Source: UBA7672 sp965279085 (GTDB lineage Bacteria > Pseudomonadota > Alphaproteobacteria > Caulobacterales > Hyphomonadaceae). From it: a stretch of 64,000 bases of DNA. The stretch is taken from NCBI GenBank assembly GCA_965279085.1, contig OZ257149.1, forward strand, positions 1,736,001-1,800,000, in the 5' to 3' direction. The notes beneath the pieces are model-generated. The model saw only the letters and a program-made list of their open reading frames with translations, ran no database searches and was not told the origin of the DNA. The position numbers were made by a program, and so were the translations under genes. Positions 52,379-61,220 of the stretch are shown here, one piece after another (positions within the stretch are counted from its first letter, which is position 1; each line of letters begins with the position of its first letter).

Positions 52379-52906
52379 CTACTTCGCCTGAAGCTCGTAG
52401 AAGCCCGCCAGCTCCAGCGTCGCAACCACGTCCTTGCCGCTGTCGTTCTTCAGATACCAGCCGTGGATCCCGTCCCACGGCGCCACGAATGTGCCGTTCT
52501 CGGGCGTGCCGCCGGTCTTCGAATAGTACATCAGGTCGCCTGCGCCATCGACCTGCTCGGTATGGCCATGGAACTCCACGACCATCATGCCGGGGTGCTC
52601 GAGATTGGCGTAGCTGACATTGTAGACGACGCCCTGCCCCTTCTTCATCGTCAGCTTGTATTCGAGGCCTTTCCCGGCAGGCACATCCACATCGATCTTG
52701 TCCGTGCGCCACTTGGCAGGCTGGATCGAGATAACCCCATCGCGCACCGGGTATTCGCGCCATCCATCGACCACGGGCGGCACGGCAGGCGCTTCCGGTG
52801 CGGCCGCGGGGGCGGGATCGGCTGCAGCCGTCTCCGCAGGCTTCTGCTCCGCGCAGGCTGCGGCCAGGAGGGCAAGGCCTGAAATGGCGGCGAAGAGGCT
52901 CTTCAT
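52379..52906 (-). CDS. Putative lipoprotein of unknown function
   Basis: A 175-residue protein with a lipoprotein signal (ALLAAAC, Cys18), a Pro/Ala-rich linker (19-45) and a beta-rich domain with YPVRDGVISIQPAKW and a final GWYLKNDSGKDVVATLELAGFY. That end resembles an emp24/GOLD-like or similar beta-sandwich, but this is a weak impression. Family not assigned. Confidence 0.72.
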   Translation of the reverse strand: MKSLFAAISGLALLAAACAEQKPAETAAADPAPAAAPEAPAVPPVVDGWREYPVRDGVISIQPAKWRTDKIDVDVPAGKGLEYKLTMKKGQGVVYNVSYANLEHPGMMVVEFHGHTEQVDGAGDLMYYSKTGGTPENGTFVAPWDGIHGWYLKNDSGKDVVATLELAGFYELQAK

Positions 52907-53114
52907 GCAGTCTCCATTGGGTCGCTTTGCCTGTAACCCTAGCGGGGACCGCCGAGGCCGTCGCCGGTGCTATTCCGTGAAATGTCAGGGATGAGGGGCA
53001 GTTAACGAAGGTGTTAGCGGACCGCGACCCAGCGTCACTTGACGACGTCAACCTGACACTGTCCAGATGATCCTAGGTCGCCCCTCCCATAAGCGGCCAT
53101 AACGGAGATCTGCA

Positions 53115-53405
53115 ATGACCCGCCTTTCCTCCCTGGCTGTTCTGTCCGCCACTGCCATCGCCCTAGCCGCCCCGGCGTTCGCCAAGATCTCGGTTCAGGG
53201 CGCCGAATCGCTCTGCAAGACCGAAATCTCGAAGCAGCACACCGATGCCAAATCGGTGAAGGTCGACAAGGACTCGACCAAGGCCACCGGCGACAAGTTC
53301 GTCTACCTGTTCAAGGTCAAGAAAGCCGACGACTCCTCGACCAAGCTGCACTGCACGGTCGATCGCGGCACCGAGACTGTCTCGTCGGTCGTCGCCGCCA
53401 GCTAA
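53115..53405 (+). CDS. Small exported protein, paralogue of 53997-54278
   Basis: A 96-residue protein with a signal peptide (cleavage after about residue 23, AFA). The mature 73 residues contain two Cys (ESLCKTE, LHCTVDRG) likely to form a disulfide. It shares its pattern with the product of 53997-54278: SLC, a Lys/Asp/Ser-rich middle, KNADDSS/KKADDSS and CxVDR near the end. GGAG lies 7 nt before the ATG, and a TTGACG box (53039) upstream may be part of its promoter. Function unknown. Its stop overlaps the MarR stop. Confidence 0.78.
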   Translation: MTRLSSLAVLSATAIALAAPAFAKISVQGAESLCKTEISKQHTDAKSVKVDKDSTKATGDKFVYLFKVKKADDSSTKLHCTVDRGTETVSSVVAAS

Positions 53406-53899
53406 GCTGTAGCCTTCTGCGGGCGGCGGGCCTCGCGGCTCGCCGCCGCTTCATCTCTTGCTTTCAATCGCTCGGATGCTTCGCCGAGCGCGCGCAGGAA
53501 CACGCGTCCTGCCTCGGCCTCCTGCGCGCCGAGTTCCGTCGCAAGCCGCTTGTTTGTCTTCACCCAGATCACCGCGGATTCCGCAGCCAGCTTCCGCCCC
53601 GCATTCGTTAGCGTCAGGCGCTTGCCGCCCCTGCCACGGCCGCCTTCTGCTTCCACGAGCCCGCGCCGCTCGAGTACGATGAAATTGCGCGCCAGCGTGC
53701 TCTCGTCGATCAGCATCGCCTCGCCGATCGCGGCCAGGGTTGCTCCTGGCATCTTTCCGACCGCCGCCAGCAGTCCGAACTGCGCAACGTTGAGATCGAG
53801 GTGCACAAGCTTGCTATTGAAGAAGTTGGTCACGGCGCGGCCGGTGCGCCGTGTCGCATAGGCAAGACAATCAAAATCAAGAAAATCTGATCGAGCCAT
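53402..53899 (-). CDS. MarR family transcriptional regulator
   Basis: A 165-residue winged helix regulator: VHLDLNVAQFGLLAAVGKMPGATLAAIGEAMLIDESTLARNFIVLERRGLVEAEGGRGRGGKRLTLT-like arrangement (recognition helix DESTLARN, wing after GRGRGGKR). I set the start at 53899 (MARSDFLD). A strong promoter overlaps so closely that the mRNA is probably leaderless. The gene stands between two paralogous secreted-protein genes, which makes them its likely targets. Confidence 0.87.
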   Translation of the reverse strand: MARSDFLDFDCLAYATRRTGRAVTNFFNSKLVHLDLNVAQFGLLAAVGKMPGATLAAIGEAMLIDESTLARNFIVLERRGLVEAEGGRGRGGKRLTLTNAGRKLAAESAVIWVKTNKRLATELGAQEAEAGRVFLRALGEASERLKARDEAAASREARRPQKATA

Positions 53900-53906
53900 T
53901 GAATTC

Positions 53907-53935
53907 TGTATATACGTTTTTGGCTTGCCTATCAA
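53907..53935 (-). promoter_or_regulatory. marR promoter with overlapping palindrome
   Basis: On the minus strand -35 TTGATA (53930-53935), a 17-nt spacer and -10 TATACA (53907-53912). The palindrome GTATATAC (53908-53915) overlaps the -10 box and could be an operator. The ATG follows the -10 box by 7 nt. Confidence 0.65.
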
Positions 53936-53996
53936 ATCATGTATGTGCAGGATTTACGTAATGGCCGCTACACACGCGGCCTCTGGAGCCTGCAAA

Positions 53997-54278
53997 ATGA
54001 AAAAATCCTCCCTGATCTTCCTCCTCGCCGCCGGCGTCCTCGCCGCTTCTCCCGCTATCGCTGGAACGTCCATTTCCAAGGGCAAGTCGCTGTGCGAAGC
54101 CGCCGCCAAGGCGCAGACGCCCGCGCCGAAATCGGTCCGCACCGACAGCGACGCAACCAAGGTCAGCGACGCAACGCTCACCTTCAAGCTGAAAATCAAG
54201 AACGCGGACGACTCGTCTGGGGCGCTGACCTGCAAGGTCGACCGCGCCTCCGACGCCGCGACGATCGTCGCGAATTAG
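53997..54278 (+). CDS. Small exported protein, paralogue of 53115-53405
   Basis: A 93-residue protein with a signal peptide (MKKSSLIFLLAAGVLAASPAIA) and a mature part with two Cys (KSLCEAA, LTCKVDRA) spaced as in the upstream paralogue. GGAG stands about 10 nt before the ATG at 53997; in-frame codons upstream are not needed. It is divergent from the MarR gene. Function unknown. A strong hairpin follows its stop. Confidence 0.78.
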   Translation: MKKSSLIFLLAAGVLAASPAIAGTSISKGKSLCEAAAKAQTPAPKSVRTDSDATKVSDATLTFKLKIKNADDSSGALTCKVDRASDAATIVAN

Positions 54279-54288
54279 GAATACCGGC

Positions 54289-54317
54289 TGCGCCCTCGTC
54301 TCGCGGACGGGGGCGCA
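54289..54317. terminator. Strong hairpin between convergent genes
   Basis: Stem TGCGCCCTCGTC (54289-54300) with GACGGGGGCGCA (54306-54317), loop TCGCG, one G-T pair. It lies between the small exported protein gene and the phytase-like gene; the tract after it on the plus strand is CCTCTTACTT. Confidence 0.7.
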
Positions 54318-54321
54318 CCTC

Positions 54322-55533
54322 TTACTTGACGTCGAACACCATCAGCAGCGTGCGCTGGTTCGACGCGAAATTGTCGTCCGAGACGATGAACAGCCGCACA
54401 TTGCCATCCGGCATCTGCTTCGCGGCAATTCCTTCGTAGTTGTCGATCGTCAGCATCAGGCTCATTTCCGCCAACGTGCGTGACGACTTGACCCTGAAGC
54501 GATAGTGCGACCGCTCGTCGATCTCGCTGACGACGCGCGCAGGCAGGTTTGCCTGATCCAGCTCGCGCGTGAACACCGTCTCCATCACCGTGATCGCATT
54601 GCTCGCCAGCATCTGACGCGACCGGTGCAGGCTGAACACGCGCACTTCCTGCCCGTCTTCGCCCGCCGGCAGTATATCCATGCCGACCAGTTCCGGCGCG
54701 TCGGGTCCGATCGCCAGATCGAAGTCCGGCGCCGCCTCCATCGGGCGTGCGGAGATGGGACTCGTCTTGCCGGCTTTCGTCTCCAGCCCGGTGAACAGAT
54801 AGAGATCCTGCGTCACGCCGAGCGCCTCGACGCCCTCATTTCCGCCGACCTCGAGCTTGTTCGCCGCGAATACGTCCGCCAGAGCGCGCGAATATCCGCC
54901 TGCAACGATGGGCGCGCCCCGCGCCGCCGCTGCACACGCATCAAGACTGTAGGCGAGCACGCGATGATTGCGTTCGAACGAGACGAAGGCCTGCCCGTCG
55001 CGAACCGCCACACCTTCCGCGTCGCCGTCCGACTTTCCGCGCAGGCCGTTGCCCTGCTCGTCCAGCATCGTCGCGATGCGCGCGGAAACGGGCGTCACGC
55101 CATCCTTGGCAAGATCGAGCCAGACAAAATCACCCGCATCGCTAACCGCCAGCAAGCTCTTGTCGTCCCAGACATCGATCCCGGACAGCCCGCCAAACCG
55201 CTTGTCGTCGCTGGTGATGTGGAAGCCCGCCACAAGCTCCAGCGATCCTGCAGTCCGTCGCATCGGATTGATGGCCTGCAGCGTCACCTTGCCGGTCTTG
55301 ATCACCAGCGCTTCCGGCTCGGCCGCCTTGACCCACGGCGGGCACGAGAAGCGCTGAAGCATCTCCTCGTACCTTGCCAGAGCGCCCGTACCCAGTGGCG
55401 GATCGCTGTAGGTCAGGATGACGCGTTCCTCCACGTCCGGCGGCGCAGCATCGCCCTCTGGCGGCTGGGCATGCGCGCCGCACGCTGCCAGCAGCAGGGC
55501 GGCGCCAACCAGTCCTGAACAGGTGATGCGCAT
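54322..55533 (-). CDS. Phytase-like (PF13449-type) lipoprotein, paralogue 1
   Basis: A 403-residue protein with a lipoprotein signal (LLLAACGAHA, Cys near 18) and an esterase-like phytase-family beta-propeller. The core GFHITSDDKRFGGLSGIDV, SLLAVSDAGDFVWLDL and EGVAVRDGQAFVSFERNHRV strongly parallel its upstream neighbour, including the order of blocks. The start was placed at MRITCSGLVG. The family name does not prove phytase activity. It is the last gene of the run cobT, DUF885, paralogue 2, paralogue 1. Confidence 0.85.
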   Translation of the reverse strand: MRITCSGLVGAALLLAACGAHAQPPEGDAAPPDVEERVILTYSDPPLGTGALARYEEMLQRFSCPPWVKAAEPEALVIKTGKVTLQAINPMRRTAGSLELVAGFHITSDDKRFGGLSGIDVWDDKSLLAVSDAGDFVWLDLAKDGVTPVSARIATMLDEQGNGLRGKSDGDAEGVAVRDGQAFVSFERNHRVLAYSLDACAAAARGAPIVAGGYSRALADVFAANKLEVGGNEGVEALGVTQDLYLFTGLETKAGKTSPISARPMEAAPDFDLAIGPDAPELVGMDILPAGEDGQEVRVFSLHRSRQMLASNAITVMETVFTRELDQANLPARVVSEIDERSHYRFRVKSSRTLAEMSLMLTIDNYEGIAAKQMPDGNVRLFIVSDDNFASNQRTLLMVFDVK

Positions 55534-55594
55534 GCAGCGGCCGCTCCGGCGAGAAGCTCGCAAACTGCCCCGGCTGGTCGCAGCGCTCAAGCGC

Positions 55595-56878
55595 TCAGCG
55601 CATGGGTTTGGCGAGGTCGAACACAATCAGCAGCGTACGCTGCGTGCCAGAGAAATTGTCGTCCGAGATAATGAACAGCCGCGTGCGCCCGTCGACCAGT
55701 TCCTTCGCCGCGATACCCTCGAAATTGTCGGTGGTCATGAGCTGGTCGATTTCCGCCAGCTTGCGCCAACCCGTCTCGATGTAGCGATGGCGCGCCCGTT
55801 GGTCGATCTCGCCGTCGATGCGGCGTGTCAGCATGCCGTCGTCGGAATACCGGTTGAAGTCCGTCTCCGCGATCGTCACGCCATAGCCCGCGCGCGGACT
55901 GAAAGAACGGTGCAGCGTGAACGCCCGCGCCGATCCGGAACGCTTGCTGTCTGGGATCACATCCAGCCCAACGAACTCCTGCGCTTCAACGCCAACACGC
56001 AGGCTGAAATCGGGATCCTGCTCGATCGGACGCGCCGACATCGGGCTCAGCTGTCCGATTTTCGTCTCGATGCCGGTGAAGAGATACCAGTCGCTGGTGA
56101 CGCCTAGCGCGTCCGAGCCGGCATTGTCTTTCACCGAGATGCGGCTCTCGCCATACGCCTCGACCAGCGGCAGGCCGAAGGGTCCGAATACGATGGGCGA
56201 TCCGCGCGCCGCCGCGCCGCACTTGCCGATATCATACGCCAGCACCTGGTGGTTGCCGTCGAAAGACACCAGCGCGACGCCGTTGTTCCAGGCGACGCCC
56301 TCGGCTGTTCCGTCCTCGGCGCCGTCGAGCACACGGTTCACGTGATTATGCATCGGGGCGACCCGCGCGGAGACGGGCGTCACGCCATCCTTGGCGAGAT
56401 CGATCCAGATGAAGCTGCCATTGTCCGCCACGGCCAGCAGGCTGCCGTCCTCCAGCACGTCGAGACCGGAGAGGCCGCCGAAGCGCTTGTCCGTGCTCGT
56501 CAGGTGGAAGCCCGCCACGAATGTCAGGTCGCCGACCTTCGTGCGCGTGGGGCGCAGCGGCTGCAGCGGCACGCTCGCCGCCGAAATCGGAATTGTCTCG
56601 CCGCGCGTCGCCAGCGTTCCCGCCGGGCAGGAGGTTTCCGACAGCACCCGCAGATAAGCGCCAAAGCCGCCGCGCCATTCTTCCTGCTCGCGCGTGCCCC
56701 TCACGATGATGCGGCCACCCTCGACGGGAACCATTGCGGTCGTGGCCTTGTCCCGGATTGTCACGCGCGGATTCTGGTCGACGGCCGGGGCGGCGATGTT
56801 CACCGTGTTCTGCTGCGGGCTGGCGCAGCTCGCCAGCAGCGCGGCGACGAGAATTCCGGACATAGGCAGGGAACGCAT
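55595..56878 (-). CDS. Phytase-like (PF13449-type) lipoprotein, paralogue 2
   Basis: A 427-residue protein with a lipoprotein signal (LVAALLASC, Cys about 18). It shares with the gene downstream the blocks GFHLTSTDKRFGGLSGLDV, DGSLLAVADNGSFIWIDL, AKDGVTPVSAR and EGIAAKEL..RLFIISDDNF. The two genes, 61 nt apart, are a tandem duplication followed by divergence. It starts 17 nt after the DUF885 gene. Activity unknown. Confidence 0.86.
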   Translation of the reverse strand: MRSLPMSGILVAALLASCASPQQNTVNIAAPAVDQNPRVTIRDKATTAMVPVEGGRIIVRGTREQEEWRGGFGAYLRVLSETSCPAGTLATRGETIPISAASVPLQPLRPTRTKVGDLTFVAGFHLTSTDKRFGGLSGLDVLEDGSLLAVADNGSFIWIDLAKDGVTPVSARVAPMHNHVNRVLDGAEDGTAEGVAWNNGVALVSFDGNHQVLAYDIGKCGAAARGSPIVFGPFGLPLVEAYGESRISVKDNAGSDALGVTSDWYLFTGIETKIGQLSPMSARPIEQDPDFSLRVGVEAQEFVGLDVIPDSKRSGSARAFTLHRSFSPRAGYGVTIAETDFNRYSDDGMLTRRIDGEIDQRARHRYIETGWRKLAEIDQLMTTDNFEGIAAKELVDGRTRLFIISDDNFSGTQRTLLIVFDLAKPMR

Positions 56879-56895
56879 GGGGCGCTCGACTCCAG

Positions 56896-58179
56896 TTATT
56901 TTGTCAGGTCGGCCGGAAGCATCGGCGTGGACAGGATGTGCTCATACGCAGCCCACCGCGCCTTCGGATCGCTTCCGCCTACACGGTCCACATAGCTCCG
57001 GACCAGCTCCTCGCCCACCGAATAGTTGATCACATAGGATCGGTAATCCCGGTCGAACCCCAGCGACTGTTCCGCTACGTCGCGCGGGCAAAGCTTGTAT
57101 TTCTGCACCAGCGTTATCGCCTCATCGCGGCTGATCTCGCCATCGAGATGCATCTGCGACACTTTCAGCAGCGCCCCGTCCAGTTCCGACGTGGCGACGC
57201 GCAACGCGTCGTAGGCTTGCGCATCACGCGCATCGAGTCCGGCCAGCGGGTAGAGAATATCTGTCTCGAACTTCGCCCTTTCCGCGCCTGGAAAGGCAAG
57301 ATCGACCCCGAAATCCGCACCGCCCTCGTTCAGCGGCGCGGCAACGGCGTAAAGCGGCGCCACCGAGTACTCAGCCCATCCCTTCGTCCGGTAATTCCGC
57401 TCGTTGTAGATGCCCTGAACGTGATGGCCCGGGTATCCCTCATGGCACCCCAGCACCAGCGCATTGCCGATCGACACCGGCAGGTCGGCATTGATCTCGA
57501 TCTTGGAGTGGTTGTCGCCCTGGTAGTAGTTGTAGGCGCCCCAGCTCTTCCCCTTCACCACCGCCATGCCGAAGCTCTCATTCTCCGGCAGGCTCACATG
57601 CGTCAGCGTGCGCCTGCGGCACTCGGCGATGGCTGCGTCCATCACCACGTTCAGCCGATCCTGTGGAATGGAGAAGCGCGCGCGGAACTCCTCGACGCGC
57701 ATGGCCAGCGGACCTTCGCCTGGAACGATCCCGTCGATCTTGCGCAGCACGCCCTCGTAGGACGCCAGCGGCTTAAGTTCCGGGCGCAGTGCGAACAGCT
57801 TCTCGGCCTCATCGGCGAATTTCACACGCCTGCCATCGATCATGTCCAACCGGAAGCGGGCGCTCGATGTGTTGGCGAGCAGCACCTTCGCCCGCTGCGC
57901 CTGTTCAGGATCTTCCGTGCGGTAGGCATGCAGCGACGCCTGCAGCGCATCGGCCGCATCCTTCAGCGCCTTCCGCTCGCGCGGGCTCTTCCGCGCTTCG
58001 TCACGCCACTCCTTCGGGCCGAAATAGGCATCGACATACCCGCTCTCGTGCGCGTCGATCTCCAGCACCAGCCGCACATAGTCCCGCGCCATGTCGTCGA
58101 GGCTTCGCATCGGGCCGCTCTCCATGCTCGCGCACGCGCCAAGCGCCAGCGCCGCGGCCGCAACTGCCAATTGCCTCAC
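56896..58179 (-). CDS. DUF885 family protein (putative metallopeptidase)
   Basis: A 427-residue lipoprotein (LALGAC signal, Cys16) with the family motif HEGYPGHHVQ at about residue 254, which resembles the zinc-binding HExxH of metallopeptidases but has an inserted Gly-Tyr-Pro. It is shorter than many DUF885 proteins, which are near 600 residues, and begins MRQLAVAAAALALGAC. Its ATG overlaps the end of cobT by 4 nt. Substrate unknown. Confidence 0.82.
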   Translation of the reverse strand: MRQLAVAAAALALGACASMESGPMRSLDDMARDYVRLVLEIDAHESGYVDAYFGPKEWRDEARKSPRERKALKDAADALQASLHAYRTEDPEQAQRAKVLLANTSSARFRLDMIDGRRVKFADEAEKLFALRPELKPLASYEGVLRKIDGIVPGEGPLAMRVEEFRARFSIPQDRLNVVMDAAIAECRRRTLTHVSLPENESFGMAVVKGKSWGAYNYYQGDNHSKIEINADLPVSIGNALVLGCHEGYPGHHVQGIYNERNYRTKGWAEYSVAPLYAVAAPLNEGGADFGVDLAFPGAERAKFETDILYPLAGLDARDAQAYDALRVATSELDGALLKVSQMHLDGEISRDEAITLVQKYKLCPRDVAEQSLGFDRDYRSYVINYSVGEELVRSYVDRVGGSDPKARWAAYEHILSTPMLPADLTK

Positions 58180-60152
58180 GCGCCGGACCTCCGCCCCTTG
58201 GAGACTTCGCTGAACGTCGTCTTCTTGACGGCGCGTCCAACGCTGGCAGCGGTGGACCGTGCAGCGGCACGGCTCCGGTCGCTTGGCTCAGGGTTCGCCG
58301 CCGCCTTGGCGGCGCGGGCTTCTTCCTCGCCAAACAGTTCGGCCAGTTTCTCGGTCATCGCGCCGCCCAGCTGTTCGGCGTCGACGATCGTCACCGCGCG
58401 ACGATACCAGCGCGTGACGTCATGCCCGATGCCGATGGCGATCAGCTCAACCGGCGACATCGGCCCCTCGATATGCGCGATCACCTCGCGCAGGTGCTTC
58501 TCCAGCGGGTTCCCGACGTTCACGCTCAGCGTTGAATCGTCCACCGGAGCGCCGTCGGAGATCACCATCATGATCTTGCGCTGTTCGGCGCGCGCCATCA
58601 GCCGGTCGTGCGCCCACAGCAGCGCCTCGCCGTCGATATTCTCCTTCAGCAGGCCTTCGCGCATCATCAGGCCGAGATTGCGCCGCACGCGCCGCCACGG
58701 CGCATCCGCCGACTTGTAGATGATGTGGCGCAGGTCATTCAGCCGCCCCGGGGTCGGCGGCTTGCCCGCCTTGATCCAGTCCTCGCGCGAAAGTCCGCCC
58801 TTCCACGCCTGCGTGGTGAAGCCGAGGATTTCCACCTTCACGCCGCAACGCTCCAGCGTACGCGCAAGAATGTCCGCGCACAGCGCCGCCACCATGATCG
58901 GCCGCCCGCGCATCGATCCGGAGTTGTCGAGCAGCAACGTCACCACCGTGTCGCGGAACTTGCTCTCGTCTTCCATTTTGAACGACAGCGGCGCGGTCGG
59001 GTCCACGATCACGCGGGTCAGGCGCGAGGTATCCAGCACGCCCTCTTCCAGGTCGAACATCCACGACCGGTTCTGCTGCGCCATCAGCCGCCGCTGCAGC
59101 CGGTTGGCCAGCCGCGACACCGCGCCCTGCAGCCCCTGCAGCTGCGCATCGAGATACGCCCGCAACCGCGTCAGCTCTTCCGGATCGCACAGCGTCTCCG
59201 CCGTGGCGACCTCGTCATGCACGGTCGTGAACGCCTTGTACTCCGACTTGAACGCATCGCTGTCGCGCCAGTTGGGGCGGATCGGCGTCGCCGGCTCGTC
59301 CTCGTCGGTTTCGCTGGCCTCGGCGTCCGTATCGGCATCGAGCGAGGATGAAGCCTCCAGCTGGTCGCCCGGCTCGCCCTCGCCGCCTTCGGCGGAATCC
59401 TGTTCCTGTTCCTCGCCGCCGCCTTCGCCCTCACCGTCGCCTTCATCTGGCGCTTCGGTCTTGGCTTCGCCTTCCTCGTCTTCCTCGCCCTTGGTGTCTT
59501 CGTCCTGGCTCTGGCTAGACGTCTCGTCACCAAGGCCAAGATCGCGCAGCAGGTCACGCACCAGCGCGGAGAATGTCTCCTGGTCGTGCATGCTGGCCTG
59601 CGCCCGCGCCAGCGGCTCGGCCGCCTTCTCGGCCAGCTCCGCACGCCAGACCGACGCCACCGTCTCCGCCGCCGGCGGAAGCTTGCGGCCGGTCATCACT
59701 TCGCGCAGCACGAACTCCAGCGCATCGTCCATCGGCGCACGCGACTTGTCCGTCACACGCACATAGCCTGCCCGCTCGCAGCGCTGCTGCAGCGCCGCGT
59801 CGAGGTTCTCGGCGACACCATCCATCGCCGCCGCCCCGATCGACTCGACCCGCGCCCGCTCGGCCGCCTCGAACAGCCGCCGCGCATCCTCGCGCATCGG
59901 CATCGCCTTGGCGTGCTTGCGCGCATCATGGTGCGCCACGCGCAGCGCCAGCGCATCAGCCTGCCCGCGCGCCCGCGCCGCCGCGACCGGCGTCAGGTCC
60001 TTCGGCGGAGACGTCAGCGTGATCTGCCCGTCGGTGACACGCCCGCCGTCGACCGAATACTCCACGGCAAGCTCATCCTGCCCCGCGATCGCGCGCGTTG
60101 CGGCGGAGAGGGCAGACTTGAAAATGTCCGTACGGTCGGCGGTCTTGGTCAT
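58176..60152 (-). CDS. cobT: Cobaltochelatase subunit CobT
   Basis: A 658-residue protein of the CobNST aerobic cobaltochelatase. The N-terminal helical part is followed by a very acidic linker (about 215-300, Glu/Asp/Gly runs) and a C-terminal von Willebrand-like domain whose metal site is LLLDNSGSMRG (DxSxS). CobT forms a ring complex with CobS. The start was set at 60152 (MTKTADRTDIF). CobS is encoded 2.5 kb away on the same strand with five genes between; the CobN subunit is not in the window. Confidence 0.93.
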   Translation of the reverse strand: MTKTADRTDIFKSALSAATRAIAGQDELAVEYSVDGGRVTDGQITLTSPPKDLTPVAAARARGQADALALRVAHHDARKHAKAMPMREDARRLFEAAERARVESIGAAAMDGVAENLDAALQQRCERAGYVRVTDKSRAPMDDALEFVLREVMTGRKLPPAAETVASVWRAELAEKAAEPLARAQASMHDQETFSALVRDLLRDLGLGDETSSQSQDEDTKGEEDEEGEAKTEAPDEGDGEGEGGGEEQEQDSAEGGEGEPGDQLEASSSLDADTDAEASETDEDEPATPIRPNWRDSDAFKSEYKAFTTVHDEVATAETLCDPEELTRLRAYLDAQLQGLQGAVSRLANRLQRRLMAQQNRSWMFDLEEGVLDTSRLTRVIVDPTAPLSFKMEDESKFRDTVVTLLLDNSGSMRGRPIMVAALCADILARTLERCGVKVEILGFTTQAWKGGLSREDWIKAGKPPTPGRLNDLRHIIYKSADAPWRRVRRNLGLMMREGLLKENIDGEALLWAHDRLMARAEQRKIMMVISDGAPVDDSTLSVNVGNPLEKHLREVIAHIEGPMSPVELIAIGIGHDVTRWYRRAVTIVDAEQLGGAMTEKLAELFGEEEARAAKAAANPEPSDRSRAAARSTAASVGRAVKKTTFSEVSKGRRSGA

Positions 60153-60344
60153 TGCAACGGGTTTAGAACGCAGCTGACGCACTGGGAAGGCCTGTTGTCG
60201 CGACGCACGCGCTGCGCGTGAATCCGCAGCCTGAGCAGGCCTTTCGGCCCCGATCCCGCCACAAAAGAGTCAGCCCCGCGCCTGCGCAAGACCGGAACGC
60301 TGCAAACAAGTGCGCGTTTGAAACTCGACGAATTGGAGGTTCTC

Positions 60345-60548
60345 ATGACTGGTCTGAAAACTGTTCTCGCGACGCTGGTCGCCGCAGCATCCCTCGGCGC
60401 CTGCGGCACTCTCACCGGCGCGGCCCTCGGCGGCGCGGCTGGCGCTGCCATTGGCAACAACACCGGCGACGGCGACGCCCAGCAAGGCGCAGCCATCGGT
60501 GCAGCGGCCGGCGCGATCGCCGGTACGGTTGCCGACGACGACGATTGA
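60345..60548 (+). CDS. Small glycine-zipper lipoprotein
   Basis: A 67-residue protein with a lipoprotein signal (ASLGAC, Cys about 20) and then glycine-zipper repeats (GAALGGAAGAAIGNN and QQGAAIGAAAGAIAGT) that form a tight helical hairpin in membranes. It ends in five or so acidic residues. GGAGG lies 6 nt before the ATG. Such proteins are abundant envelope proteins of unknown role. It is divergent from cobT. Confidence 0.82.
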   Translation: MTGLKTVLATLVAAASLGACGTLTGAALGGAAGAAIGNNTGDGDAQQGAAIGAAAGAIAGTVADDDD

Positions 60549-60671
60549 CACTGGTTTAAGGACGCCCGCCTCTCCGAGGCGCCATGGCCGAGGTCCGGCG
60601 GGCGAACGACAAGACGCGGTGGATGTGGCGAAGTCCAAAGGCGCCATATCCGCCGCGTACGTTTGTGCGAC

Positions 60672-61220
60672 CTAGCCCTCGGCCGCCGTCACCGTCAGGC
60701 CGAACGCCGATGCGATCCGCCGGGCGGCGGTTTCGGGATCGTCCAGCTCGGAATCGATCACGAGGTCCGCCGCGGGCATCTCCGCCTCACACGCCTCGAA
60801 TGATGGCCGCAGCTGCCTCAGCAGGTCGAGCGACACGAGCTTCCTGAATTCCTTCCGGCTGTCGTTGGCAATCCGCCGCTCCTGCTCTTTGCGCGAGATC
60901 ACGAGGCGGACAAACTTCACGCCACCGCCGTGTTGGTCCACGAGATCGACGACACGCTCCGCGAAGCCTGGCGGCACGGTGTTTTCCGGCGCGAATGTGA
61001 AGATCATCGACTGGTCGCTGGCAGCGGAGCGCTCGAACCCGGCCATCCACATGGCCTCTCGCAGCCGCACGAATTCGGGCTCGCCGAACTCGAGCCGTTC
61101 AAGCAAGGCATCGACCACGAGATGATTGTGAAACACCGGCAGGCCGGTCAGCCGCGACAGCTCCCGCGCAACCGTCAGCTTGCCCGAAGCCGCCGTACCC
61201 CAGATGAAGATGAGTTGCAT
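60672..61220 (-). CDS. P-loop kinase-like NTPase (AAA_18/shikimate kinase-like)
   Basis: A 182-residue protein with P-loop GTAASGKLTVAREL, a lid-like stretch RRIANDSRKEFRKL and a final LID/helix segment. It looks like a nucleotide or small-molecule kinase, but the target is not identifiable. The ATG at 61220 overlaps the stop of the dienelactone hydrolase gene (TGATG), so it is translationally coupled to it. Confidence 0.72.
   Translation of the reverse strand: MQLIFIWGTAASGKLTVARELSRLTGLPVFHNHLVVDALLERLEFGEPEFVRLREAMWMAGFERSAASDQSMIFTFAPENTVPPGFAERVVDLVDQHGGGVKFVRLVISRKEQERRIANDSRKEFRKLVSLDLLRQLRPSFEACEAEMPAADLVIDSELDDPETAARRIASAFGLTVTAAEG

Noticed and set aside
60185..60255. Possible third copy of the composite palindrome near cobT
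   Set aside because: GCACGCGCTGCGCGT and a GCCTGAGCAGGCC stretch recall it, but the conserved CGAAGGACGAG core and the arm order are missing.
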